Shown: piece by piece, positions 8,084 through 14,902 of the stretch | How the letters are laid out: each line of letters opens with the position of its first letter | How positions within the stretch are numbered: the first letter of the stretch is position 1 | Origin: Ruminococcaceae bacterium UBA1236 | GTDB taxonomy: Bacteria > Bacillota > Clostridia > Oscillospirales > Acutalibacteraceae | Assembly: GCA_002309055.1 (NCBI GenBank) | Contig: DBWO01000025.1 | Location: 43,470 to 68,952, forward strand | Reading direction: 5' to 3' | Length of the DNA stretch: 25,483 nucleotides | Program-made: the position numbers and the translations under genes | Notes under the pieces: generated by a model | The model's database searches: none | Told to the model about the DNA's origin: nothing | Seen by the model: the letters and a program-made list of their open reading frames with translations, nothing else

Positions 8084-8986
8084 ATGGCAAGAGTAATAAC
8101 ATACGAAATAGATGCTGAAAACGCGGGAATAAAGATTTTCACCTTTTTGAAATACCGCCAGGGTTTTTCAACAAAGCTCATCCGCACGCTCAAGAATACC
8201 GAAGGCGGCATAATACTCGGTGAAGACGAAGCGCGTACAATCGACATTCTCAAAGAGGGCGACCGGCTGACAGTAACAATACCCGAAACTCAGGGAGTAA
8301 TTGAGCCCTGCGGAGAGATGCCGGAAATAATATATGAGGATGAGGATATTCTTGTGCTCAACAAACCCCCTCAGCTTGCTATGCACCCGACTCACAATCA
8401 TCAGGGTGACACACTTGCAAACGCAGTGGCGGCCTATCTTGAGAGCAAAGGGAAAAAAGCGGTATTCAGAGCGGTCGGCAGACTTGACAAGGGCACGGCA
8501 GGCATTGTTGTTTGCGCTCTTACTCCCCTATCCGCCTGCAAGCTGAGCGGCAAAATAAAAAAAACATATTTTGCTGTTGTAAAAGGCAACCCGGGCAGCG
8601 AAGGCACGGTAGATGTTCCTGTTTACCGCCCCAACCCCATGAAAACGCTGAGGGCCTGCTCTTACGAAAAAGGCACGGAGCCGGCAATCACACACTGGAA
8701 AACGCTTGAGACAGACGGCGAAAAATCTCTTGTGATGCTGAATCTTGAAACGGGCAGAACACATCAGATAAGAGTGCACATGGCGCACATCGGTCACCCG
8801 CTTGCCGGCGACAATATGTACGGAGACTTTATGCCGGAATTCGGGCATCAGCTTCTCTTCTGCGGCAGATGCTCCCTAAATCATCCCGTTACGGGTGAAG
8901 AAATGGTTTTCACTGCCTCTCCCCCGCCGGAGTTTGATAAAGCGGGTTTCGCGAAATTACAGCTTGATAATAATTTAAAAGTGTGA
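8084..8986 (+). CDS. RluA-family RNA pseudouridine synthase
   Basis: This 300-residue enzyme converts specific uridines in rRNA or tRNA to pseudouridine. It has an S4-like RNA-binding segment at about residues 1-65, then the catalytic RluA domain with GRLDKGTAG, where D135 is the universal catalytic aspartate, and the downstream motif ETGRTHQIRVHMAHIGHPL with LAGDNMYG. The usual motif reads GRLDKDTSG, so this copy has two small changes (D to G, S to A) next to the catalytic residue. The ATG follows the GH30 stop after 3 bases and has no visible ribosome binding site, so translation probably depends on termination of the upstream gene. Which RluA subgroup and which RNA site are unclear. The promoter of the following ABC operon is embedded in its last codons. 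Confidence 0.9.
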   Translation: MARVITYEIDAENAGIKIFTFLKYRQGFSTKLIRTLKNTEGGIILGEDEARTIDILKEGDRLTVTIPETQGVIEPCGEMPEIIYEDEDILVLNKPPQLAMHPTHNHQGDTLANAVAAYLESKGKKAVFRAVGRLDKGTAGIVVCALTPLSACKLSGKIKKTYFAVVKGNPGSEGTVDVPVYRPNPMKTLRACSYEKGTEPAITHWKTLETDGEKSLVMLNLETGRTHQIRVHMAHIGHPLAGDNMYGDFMPEFGHQLLFCGRCSLNHPVTGEEMVFTASPPPEFDKAGFAKLQLDNNLKV

Positions 8987-8992
8987 TAAAAT
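8964..8992 (+). promoter_or_regulatory. Predicted promoter of the amino acid ABC transporter operon
   Basis: TTGATA (8964-8969), 17 bases, TAAAAT (8987-8992), with an extended -10 TG at 8984-8985. The TGA stop of the rluA gene lies inside it. A second TATAAT occurs at 9006-9011 but has a poor -35 and would leave almost no leader. Confidence 0.7.
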
Positions 8993-9026
8993 TCCATATT
9001 GCATTTATAATAAACAGGTGATTAAA

Positions 9027-9749
9027 ATGTTTTGGCTGAGCGTTCAGCAGAGCGGCTTTCACGCCTGGCTCGAAAAAATACAGGATCAATTCATTAGATG
9101 TTTTATTGAAGAAGACAGATATATGCTCCTTGTCAAGGGTATCGGCGTAACTATTAAGGTTTCACTTGTCGCCCTTGCACTGGGGCTTATTATCGGTTTT
9201 CTTATCGCGCTTTGCAACCTTTCGGGCAAAAAACCGGTTAAAGCAATCGGCAGGGTTTATACCGATGTTATCAGGGGCACTCCCTCGGTAACACAGCTGA
9301 TGATAATATACTTTGTTGTTTTCGCGTCAATCCACTGGTCAAAGTGGCTGATAGCCGCGATAGCATTCGGCATAAACTCCGGCGCCTATGTTTCCGAGAT
9401 AATAAGGGCCGGGATACTCTCGATTGACCGCGGTCAGACGGAAGCCGGCCGTTCGCTGGGCCTGAGCGCCTCTCAGACTATGACAAGAATAATAATGCCG
9501 CAGGCGGTCAAGAACATCTTCCCTGCGCTTTGCAATGAGTTCATAGTGCTGATAAAAGAGACTGCAATTGTTGGCTACGTCGGTCTTATGGATATACAGA
9601 AAGCAGGCGACTTCATTAAAAGCGCTACCTTCCTTCCGTTTATGCCACTTATCGCAACTGCGATTATTTACTATATCCTCATTAAACTCCTTAACTTCGG
9701 CCTGAGAAAGATTGAAAAAGCGCTCAGGAAATCCGATTTACGCAGGTAA
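9027..9749 (+). CDS. Polar amino acid ABC transporter permease
   Basis: A 240-residue inner-membrane permease of the HisMQ/GlnP type. It has an N-terminal amphipathic stretch, about five membrane helices, and the EAA loop that contacts the ATPase, visible as EAGRSLGLSASQTMTRIIMPQA. The conserved segment DVIRGTPSVTQLM, typical of amino acid permeases (RGTP), is present. The frame also opens with a GTG at 9018, but that codon lies inside the AGGTG ribosome binding site; the ATG at 9027 has it at 6 bases and is preferred. Only one permease gene is present, so it probably works as a homodimer. It is followed after 12 bases by the ATPase. Confidence 0.95.
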   Translation: MFWLSVQQSGFHAWLEKIQDQFIRCFIEEDRYMLLVKGIGVTIKVSLVALALGLIIGFLIALCNLSGKKPVKAIGRVYTDVIRGTPSVTQLMIIYFVVFASIHWSKWLIAAIAFGINSGAYVSEIIRAGILSIDRGQTEAGRSLGLSASQTMTRIIMPQAVKNIFPALCNEFIVLIKETAIVGYVGLMDIQKAGDFIKSATFLPFMPLIATAIIYYILIKLLNFGLRKIEKALRKSDLRR

Positions 9750-9761
9750 GGAGGTGCCGGT

Positions 9762-10484
9762 ATGATTGAAGTAAGAAATCTTAAAAAACATTTCGGCCAA
9801 AACGAGGTGCTCAGAGGAATAGATCAGCACATTTCAAAGGGCGAAGTTGTTGCCGTTATAGGTCCATCGGGCTCCGGCAAAAGCACATTCCTGCGCTGCC
9901 TCAATCAGCTTGAGGAAACCACCGAAGGCGAAATATATGTTGACGGCGAGCTTATAAACACTCCGAAAGCCGATATCAACAAAATAAGGCAGAAAATGGG
10001 TATGGTATTTCAGCAGTTCAACCTTTTCCCTCATCTGTCCGTAAAGAAAAACATTACGCTCGCTCCCGTCCTTCTTAAAAAAATGACACCGGAAGAAGCG
10101 GATAAAAAGGCGATTGAACTGCTTGAAAGAGTCGGCCTTGCAGAGAAAGCCGATGATTATCCGAGTTCACTTTCGGGCGGTCAGAAGCAGAGAGTCGCCA
10201 TAGCGAGAGCTCTTGCGATGGACCCTGAAATAATGCTTTTTGACGAACCGACATCTGCACTTGACCCCGAGATGGTAGGCGAAGTGCTCAAGGTAATCAA
10301 GCAGCTTGCCGAGGAAAAAATGACGATGGTTATCGTTACACACGAGATGGGATTTGCCAGAGAGGTTGCGACAAGAGTGCTGTTTATAGACCAAGGAGTT
10401 GTGATGGAAGAAAACACACCCGAAGAACTGTTCGGTAATCCGCAGAACGAAAGGACAAAACTGTTCCTTAGCAAAATACTGTAA
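9762..10484 (+). CDS. Polar amino acid ABC transporter ATP-binding protein (GlnQ-type)
   Basis: A 240-residue ABC ATPase that powers the permease encoded just upstream. Walker A is GPSGSGKST (residues 34-42), the Q-loop is in MVFQQFNLFPH, the ABC signature is LSGGQKQR (137-144), Walker B runs into DEPTSALDPE (from 161) with the catalytic glutamate at 162, and the switch histidine is in VTHEMGFA. The length and the QFNLFPH segment match the GlnQ/HisP amino acid subgroup. The ATG has a near-perfect GGAGGTG 5 bases upstream. Substrate range (glutamine, cystine, basic amino acids and so on) is not fixed by this subunit. Confidence 0.96.
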   Translation: MIEVRNLKKHFGQNEVLRGIDQHISKGEVVAVIGPSGSGKSTFLRCLNQLEETTEGEIYVDGELINTPKADINKIRQKMGMVFQQFNLFPHLSVKKNITLAPVLLKKMTPEEADKKAIELLERVGLAEKADDYPSSLSGGQKQRVAIARALAMDPEIMLFDEPTSALDPEMVGEVLKVIKQLAEEKMTMVIVTHEMGFAREVATRVLFIDQGVVMEENTPEELFGNPQNERTKLFLSKIL

Positions 10485-10533
10485 AATACCCGAAGGGGTT
10501 GTAATAATAACATTCCAAGGAGGAATTATCACT

Positions 10534-11292
10534 ATGAAAAAGCTTTTTAAAATCACTGCTGTAATTATGGCACTCGCGCTTGTCGCATGCTGCTTCTCTT
10601 CATGCGGTGAAAAGAAATCCGGTAAAATCGTGTTCGGCACTAACGCCGAATTCCCGCCCTTTGAGTTTATTACTTCAAAAGGCATTATAGGAGAATTTGA
10701 CGGCGTTGATATCGCAATTGCAAAGCAGATTGCCGAATCCAACGGCAAAGAAGCTGAAATACAGAACATCGAGTTCGACTCTCTTATCGTTGCGCTCAAC
10801 AACGGTCAGCTCGACGCCGTTATCGCAGGTATGACAATCACCGAGGAAAGAGCAAAATCTGTTGATTTCTCTATCCCCTACTACACCGCAACACAGGTTA
10901 TGATAGTCAAAGAAGGCTCAGACATTAAAGCCGCCGCCGATATGAAGGGCAAAACCATAGCGGTTGTTCAGGGATACACGGGCGAAACGTGTGTTAAAAA
11001 GCTCGGTTTTGAGTACGAAACCTTCAAAAAAGGTACCGAATGCATCCTCGAACTTGTTAACGGCAAATGTGATGTTGTTGTTATCGACTCTGCAACAGCC
11101 GAGAAATACGTCAGCGACAATGAAGGCCTTGTAATTGTAAAAGACGAAAGCGAATTTAAAAACGAAGAATACGGCATTGCCGTCGCAAAAGGAAACACCG
11201 AGCTTCTCGACCAAATCAACGCCGTGCTCGAAGAAATGCTCGCGAGCGGCAAAATCGCCGATCTCTCCGCTCAGTACATCGATTCACTTTAA
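10534..11292 (+). CDS. Amino acid ABC transporter substrate-binding lipoprotein
   Basis: A 252-residue extracytoplasmic solute receptor of the SBP_bac_3 family. Residues 1-18 are a lipoprotein signal peptide ending in LVAC (Cys19), with a second possible lipidation site at FSSC (Cys24). The mature part starts with IVFGTNAEFPPFEF and contains FDSLIVALNNGQLDAVIAGMTITEERAKSVDFS, whose Arg in TEER is the usual ligand for the amino acid carboxylate, then VVQGYTG and IDSATAEKYV. A strong AAGGAGG precedes the ATG. It is the last gene of the operon and is followed by a clear terminator. Placement after the ATPase with its own strong site suits the higher amount of receptor such systems need. Confidence 0.95.
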   Translation: MKKLFKITAVIMALALVACCFSSCGEKKSGKIVFGTNAEFPPFEFITSKGIIGEFDGVDIAIAKQIAESNGKEAEIQNIEFDSLIVALNNGQLDAVIAGMTITEERAKSVDFSIPYYTATQVMIVKEGSDIKAAADMKGKTIAVVQGYTGETCVKKLGFEYETFKKGTECILELVNGKCDVVVIDSATAEKYVSDNEGLVIVKDESEFKNEEYGIAVAKGNTELLDQINAVLEEMLASGKIADLSAQYIDSL

Positions 11293-11308
11293 TATCCGGA
11301 TATAATAA

Positions 11309-11343
11309 ACGGGCTGTTTCCCTGAGGAAACAGTCCGTTTTTT
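11309..11343 (+). terminator. Rho-independent terminator of the amino acid ABC operon
   Basis: A 13-bp stem (11309-11321 with 11326-11338, one G-U pair) with a CTGA loop is followed by a run of T. It lies 16 bases past the stop of the substrate-binding protein gene. On the other strand the stem is followed by a poorer TTTATTATA tract and could also stop the convergent oxidoreductase transcript. The remaining 74 bases before that gene show nothing beyond the short palindrome GGTTATAACC at 11372-11381. Confidence 0.92.
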
Positions 11344-11417
11344 GTGATTAAGATAACAGAATGAATGCTGCGGTTATAACCCGCCGTTACATTTTCGTAT
11401 TAATCTTATACCGGCAA

Positions 11418-12362
11418 TCAGATAATATTGGCGTATGCCATCTCCATAATCTTTGAGAGAGCGACGGCGTCATCTATGCCGTAGGGAATGGGAGTGCCGT
11501 TTTCGATACCGTCGGTCCACATCTCTATAGGTGAGGGCTTGCCCTTGGGAAGACGCGGGAATACCCAGCCGTCACCGATATTATATGAGGTTTTATCCAT
11601 AAATCCGCCGGAGAGAATAGTGCCTTTTGAGCCGACAATCTCAAGCTCAAACGGATTGTTTTCGGCAACGAATGCCGTTTCGCTGACACCGATAGCTCCG
11701 TTTTTATATGTGATAATCGTAACGGCGTTATCCTCAACGGACTGCACCTTGACGTGTGTAAACGCAGAAGCGGCGCTTACCGGCTCACCCATAATCCAGT
11801 TAAGAAAATACATTGAGTGAGCGCCGAGGTCCATCATCGCACCGCCGCCGCAGGTTTCTTTTTCATAAAATGAAGCGGGAAGCCAGCCGGACGAAGCGCC
11901 GTTATGCGCGTTTCTCATGCGGCAGTAGTTAACCTCTCCTATAAGGCCGCTGTCAACCGCCTCTTTGACCCAGAGAAAATCTCCCCTTGAGCGCCACGGG
12001 AATGAAATGCAGAATTTAACTCCGCTGTCCTTTACGGCTTGCGCGACCTCAAGAGCGTCCGCCTCGGTGAAGCATAGCACCTTTTCGGTGAAAATATGTT
12101 TGCCGGCTTTTGCCGCCTTGATTATGACATCCTTGTGAAGATTTGTGGATGTGCATACCATTACTGCATCAACATCAGCCCTTGCGAGAAAAGCGTCGTA
12201 ATCCGCGACAAATTCGCATCCGAACTGTTCGGCGGCTTTTCTGCCACCGGTTTCATCAGCATCCCATAGCGCGGTTATGCGGCACTTAGGGTCGTTTTTA
12301 ATCTGATTCGCATATCCTTCAAAATGAACATGCCATGTGCCTGCGAGACCTACATTAATCAT
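11418..12362 (-). CDS. Gfo/Idh/MocA family oxidoreductase
   Basis: A 314-residue NAD(P)-dependent oxidoreductase, probably acting on a sugar, inositol or related polyol. The N-terminal Rossmann fold starts INVGLAGTWHVHFEGY, and the family motif that normally reads EKP appears as E93-K94-V95 (FTEKVLC), keeping the catalytic lysine but losing the proline. The C-terminal alpha/beta domain holds the DLGAHSMYFLNW segment with its conserved Asp and His. Length is slightly short for the family (usually 330-390). The ATG at 12360-12362 has GAGGAG 8 bases upstream and its own promoter. It stands alone between the convergent ABC operon and the divergent divIC operon, so context gives no hint of substrate. 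Confidence 0.88.
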   Translation of the reverse strand: MINVGLAGTWHVHFEGYANQIKNDPKCRITALWDADETGGRKAAEQFGCEFVADYDAFLARADVDAVMVCTSTNLHKDVIIKAAKAGKHIFTEKVLCFTEADALEVAQAVKDSGVKFCISFPWRSRGDFLWVKEAVDSGLIGEVNYCRMRNAHNGASSGWLPASFYEKETCGGGAMMDLGAHSMYFLNWIMGEPVSAASAFTHVKVQSVEDNAVTIITYKNGAIGVSETAFVAENNPFELEIVGSKGTILSGGFMDKTSYNIGDGWVFPRLPKGKPSPIEMWTDGIENGTPIPYGIDDAVALSKIMEMAYANII

Positions 12363-12383
12363 ATAATCATCTCCTCAGATTTT

Positions 12384-12411
12384 ATTATAACATCACCTCG
12401 GGATTTTTCAA
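12384..12411 (-). promoter_or_regulatory. Predicted promoter of the Gfo/Idh/MocA gene
   Basis: On the minus strand TTGAAA (12406-12411) and TATAAT (12384-12389) are 16 bases apart, with an extended -10 TG one base before TATAAT. The expected start is close to 12377, giving a leader of about 15 bases that still contains the GAGGAG site. Confidence 0.7.
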
Positions 12412-12486
12412 CACAAAGCGAGAGATTATTGCTCTTAAATCCAAAAAAAATTTACAAATGAGAGACGCAATATATATGTTTTTCTC

Positions 12487-12515
12487 TTGAAATAATTATA
12501 TATATAGTGTATAAT
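12487..12515 (+). promoter_or_regulatory. Predicted promoter of the divIC-S1-fumarase operon
   Basis: TTGAAA (12487-12492), 17 bases, TATAAT (12510-12515), a near-consensus vegetative promoter divergent from the oxidoreductase promoter. In the leader, the palindrome CTCCGGAG at 12543-12550 overlaps the ribosome binding site of divIC. Bases 12412-12486 between the two divergent promoters are AT-rich without other recognisable signals. Confidence 0.75.
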
Positions 12516-12557
12516 ACAAAACCGTAGATTAATTGATGATAACTCCGGAGAATTATT

Positions 12558-12842
12558 ATGAAAAACAAAAACGCGAAAAAGTACATAATAATCGCCGTTA
12601 TCGCCGTTATTCTCGTTATCTATCTCGTGGTTATTATCGGCAAAATCAAGGCAAAAAGAGACCTTGAGAGAGAGAAAACCGATATGCAGGCGAGCGTGAC
12701 CTCGATTCTTGAGGAAAACAGTAAGATTCAGGAATCAATCGCGCACGGCGAAGACGAATCCTATCTTGAGGAAATCGCGCGCAGCGAATACAGCTACGTC
12801 AGCCCAGAGGAGAGGGTTTACTACGATAACGACGCTACATAA
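12558..12842 (+). CDS. divIC: DivIC/FtsB-type septum formation initiator
   Basis: A 94-residue bitopic membrane protein. A basic N-terminus (MKNKNAKK) is followed by one membrane helix at about residues 9-28, a charged coiled-coil region to about residue 65, and the family's C-terminal segment with YLEEIARSEYSYVSPEERVYY, in which the pattern EEIAR..Y.YV.P.E is typical of DivIC/FtsB. These proteins join FtsL and DivIB/FtsQ outside the membrane to activate septal wall synthesis. The following gene encodes an S1-domain protein, the same order as divIC-yabR in Bacillus, which supports the name. The ribosome binding site GGAG lies 7 bases before the ATG. Length is near that of DivIC. Confidence 0.85.
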   Translation: MKNKNAKKYIIIAVIAVILVIYLVVIIGKIKAKRDLEREKTDMQASVTSILEENSKIQESIAHGEDESYLEEIARSEYSYVSPEERVYYDNDAT

Positions 12843-12874
12843 TCACATTATTTCACGAAAGGTTATTTCATCCT

Positions 12875-13351
12875 ATGCAAATTGAAGAAGGCGCAACAGT
12901 CAGCGGAAAAGTGACAGGCATCACCGATTTCGGCGCGTTTGTCGATATCGAAGGAGGAAAAACGGGTCTTGTACACATTTCCGAAGTGTCATCCGGCTAT
13001 GTAAAGAACATAAACGATCACTTGAAAATAGGTCAGGAAGTTACTGCGAAAGTCGTTTCCGTTTCGGACACAGGCAAAATAAGCCTGTCAATCAAACAGG
13101 CGGAAGGCGGCGAAAGCAGAAAAGATAAAGACGAGGGCGAGGAAAACAGGCAGAAGCCCCGTCAGGACAGAAACCGCAACTCCGCGCCCCGCGTGTGGCA
13201 GGGAGTCAAAACAGAAGACAAAGGCGAAAAGAAAAGCTTTGAAGATATGATGGCGAGCTTTAAAAAAGCGAGCGACGAAAAGATGAGCGACCTCAAGCGC
13301 ACGGACTCCAAAAGAGGCAGTGTCGGCTATTCGCGCAGAGGTCACAAATAA
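12875..13351 (+). CDS. S1 RNA-binding domain protein (YabR-like)
   Basis: A 158-residue protein with one S1 OB-fold at residues 1-75, recognised from EEGATVSGKVTGITDFGAFV, GLVHISEVS and KISLSIKQA, the segments that form the RNA-contacting face. The rest (about 76-158) is a highly charged, presumably disordered Lys/Glu/Arg-rich tail, including a motif FEDMMASFKKASDEKM and a basic end (YSRRGHK). This S1-plus-charged-tail design matches YabR and polynucleotide phosphorylase-like general RNA-binding proteins. It lies 32 bases behind divIC; its ribosome binding site (GAAAGG) is a little further from the ATG than usual (12 bases). Role is likely in RNA binding or translation; the exact function is unknown. 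Confidence 0.85.
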   Translation: MQIEEGATVSGKVTGITDFGAFVDIEGGKTGLVHISEVSSGYVKNINDHLKIGQEVTAKVVSVSDTGKISLSIKQAEGGESRKDKDEGEENRQKPRQDRNRNSAPRVWQGVKTEDKGEKKSFEDMMASFKKASDEKMSDLKRTDSKRGSVGYSRRGHK

Positions 13352-13356
13352 ATGAT

Positions 13357-14199
13357 ATGAGAGAAATAGATTTAAAGATACTCACCGAAAAAATCAAAGA
13401 CGCCTGCATTAAAGCAAACACAAAGCTCCCCGATGACCTTGAGGAGCTTATTTCGGTTTACGGCAAATGCGAGGAATGCGAAACGGCAAAAAGCGTTATG
13501 CAGTGCCTTGAGGATAACATCGCCGTTTCAAAAAAGACAGGTCTTCCGATTTGCCAGGACACCGGTATGGCGGTAATATTCGCCGAGATCGGCCAGGAGG
13601 TTGCGTTTGTAAACGGAAACTTTGAGGACGCAGTCAACGAAGGAGTAAGACAAGGCTACACTGAGGGTCTCCTCAGAAAAAGCGTTGTAGGCGACCCGCT
13701 CCGGAGAGTTAACACAACCGACAACACCCCGGCTGTAATTCACCTCAGAATAGTTCCCGGTGACAAAGTCAATGTCACCGTCGCGCCAAAAGGCTTCGGA
13801 AGTGAGAATATGAGCAAGCTCAGAATGTTCACCCCTTCCGCGACACGTGAAACGATAATCGACTATGTGGTTGATGTTGTTAAGCAGGCGGGCAGCAACC
13901 CCTGCCCCCCGATGGTTGTCGGTGTAGGCATAGGCGGCGATTTTGAGATGAGCGCCATAACAGCAAAAAAAGCTCTGTGCAGAAACGTGAGCGAGCATAA
14001 CCCGGACCCGTTTTACGCTGAGATGGAGAGCGAAATGCTTGAGAAAATAAACGCTCTCGGCATTGGCCCTCAGGGCTTCGGCGGCAAAACAACCGCTCTT
14101 GCCGTGGCGATAGAAACATATCCCACGCACATCGCGGGTCTGCCCGTCGCGGTCAATATCGGCTGCCATGTAACACGTCACAGCAGTTTTACAATTTAA
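13357..14199 (+). CDS. Class I fumarate hydratase, alpha (N-terminal, Fe-S) subunit
   Basis: A 280-residue subunit of the two-part class I fumarase/tartrate dehydratase family, which hydrates fumarate to (S)-malate with a [4Fe-4S] cluster. The three cluster cysteines are present: C66 in LPICQDTG, C183 in GSNPCPP and C270 in NIGCHVTRH. The segment GVGIGGDFEMSA and the C-terminal GGKTTALAV are also typical, and the length is that of a stand-alone alpha subunit. It starts 5 bases after the S1 gene, with AGAGGT inside the S1 gene's end as ribosome binding site. The beta subunit, normally the very next gene, is absent here: hpf with its own promoter follows. Related tartrate dehydratase activity cannot be excluded. 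Confidence 0.9.
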   Translation: MREIDLKILTEKIKDACIKANTKLPDDLEELISVYGKCEECETAKSVMQCLEDNIAVSKKTGLPICQDTGMAVIFAEIGQEVAFVNGNFEDAVNEGVRQGYTEGLLRKSVVGDPLRRVNTTDNTPAVIHLRIVPGDKVNVTVAPKGFGSENMSKLRMFTPSATRETIIDYVVDVVKQAGSNPCPPMVVGVGIGGDFEMSAITAKKALCRNVSEHNPDPFYAEMESEMLEKINALGIGPQGFGGKTTALAVAIETYPTHIAGLPVAVNIGCHVTRHSSFTI

Positions 14200-14223
14200 T
14201 CACGCAAAAAAGCAAAATAACAC

Positions 14224-14252
14224 TTTATTTTTTCGCTCAGGTATGTTATAAT
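14224..14252 (+). promoter_or_regulatory. Predicted promoter of hpf
   Basis: TATAAT at 14247-14252 with an extended -10 TG (14244-14245) and a weak -35 (TTTATT, 14224-14229) 17 bases upstream. Just at the expected transcript start, GAAGT and ACTTC (14259-14272) form a 5-bp inverted repeat with a 4-base loop. Confidence 0.6.
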
Positions 14253-14296
14253 AACAATGAAGTGAATACTTCAAATAATATATAGGGGATGACTAC

Positions 14297-14830
14297 ATGA
14301 AAATCACGATAGTCGGGCGCAAATGCACACCTCGCGAGTCCTTTAAGGAGCACTCCGAAAAGAAACTTTCAAAACTTGAGAAGTTTTTCGGTGACAGCGA
14401 AAATGTTGAGGCAAAAGTAACAGCGACCGTTGAAAAGTCATCACAGGCAGTTGAAGTTACCGTTAACAACGACGGTATGGTTTTCAGAGCTCAGGAAAGA
14501 GCCGAAAACATGAACGAAGCGCTTGACAAATGTGTTGACACTCTGATAAGACAAATCCGCAAAAACAAGACAAGAGTTGAAAAGAAACTCAAGAACAGCA
14601 AGTTTGACGCCATCGAATCAGACGAGGAAATCTATGAAGAAAAGGACTATGAGGTTGTCAGGGAAAAGACAATCCTCCTCAAGCCCCAGTCCGTTGAAGA
14701 GGCAATTCTTCAGATGAACCTTGTCGGCCACCAGTTCTATCTTTTTCTTAACGAAAAGAGCGGCGGAATCAACGCCGTTTACAGGCGCAGCGACGGCGGC
14801 TACGGCCTGATTACGCCGGAAGTTGAATAA
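14297..14830 (+). CDS. hpf: Long-form ribosome hibernation promoting factor
   Basis: A 177-residue protein of the long HPF (former YvyD/RaiA) type found in most Firmicutes, which binds the 30S decoding region and pairs two 70S ribosomes into inactive 100S dimers in slow growth. The N-terminal domain (about 1-100) starts MKITIVGRKCTPRESFKEH, with the basic helix IRKNKTRVEKKLK near its end. A linker follows, and the C-terminal dimerisation domain (about 118-177) shows KPQSVEEAILQMNLVGHQFY and the NAVYRRSDGGYGLI ending. It is a single-gene unit with its own promoter and terminator. The ribosome binding site AGGGGA lies at suitable spacing. Confidence 0.95.
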   Translation: MKITIVGRKCTPRESFKEHSEKKLSKLEKFFGDSENVEAKVTATVEKSSQAVEVTVNNDGMVFRAQERAENMNEALDKCVDTLIRQIRKNKTRVEKKLKNSKFDAIESDEEIYEEKDYEVVREKTILLKPQSVEEAILQMNLVGHQFYLFLNEKSGGINAVYRRSDGGYGLITPEVE

Positions 14831-14852
14831 TTCCGAATAAACAAACTATAAC
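14823..14852 (+). promoter_or_regulatory. Possible promoter of the rlmL-like operon
   Basis: TTGAAT (14823-14828, overlapping the hpf stop) and TATAAC (14847-14852) are 18 bases apart. The expected start, around 14859, falls inside the 5' arm of the hpf terminator stem, so transcripts from here would not carry the full hairpin. The match is moderate and has no extended -10. Confidence 0.4.
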
Positions 14853-14892
14853 GAGGAGAAAGCCGGATACAAAGAGGGTTTTCTCCTCTTTT
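14853..14892 (+). terminator. Rho-independent terminator of hpf
   Basis: A 12-bp stem (14853-14864 with 14877-14888, one G-U pair) around a 12-base loop is followed by TTTTCTTT. It ends only 10 bases before the start codon of the methyltransferase gene. Confidence 0.8.
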
Positions 14893-14902
14893 CTTTGACG
14901 AT

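Noticed and set aside
8982..8992. TGTGA strings at several promoters as CRP-type operators
   Set aside because: No TCACA half follows at the CRP spacing; the string simply forms the extended -10 region.
10488..10499. Small hairpin ACCC-GAAG-GGGT between the ABC ATPase and receptor genes
   Set aside because: Only four base pairs and no T tract; too weak to call a terminator or processing site.
10167..10802. Minus-strand frame of 211 codons across the ABC ATPase and receptor genes
   Set aside because: It spans two well-supported genes and the intergenic gap on the other strand and shows no domain.
13528..14181. Minus-strand frame of 217 codons opposite the fumarase gene
   Set aside because: The plus strand has an intact fumarase alpha subunit; the opposing translation has no recognisable features.
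14200..14240. Possible terminator after the fumarase gene
   Set aside because: The A- and T-rich arms pair poorly with mismatches and there is no GC-rich stem.
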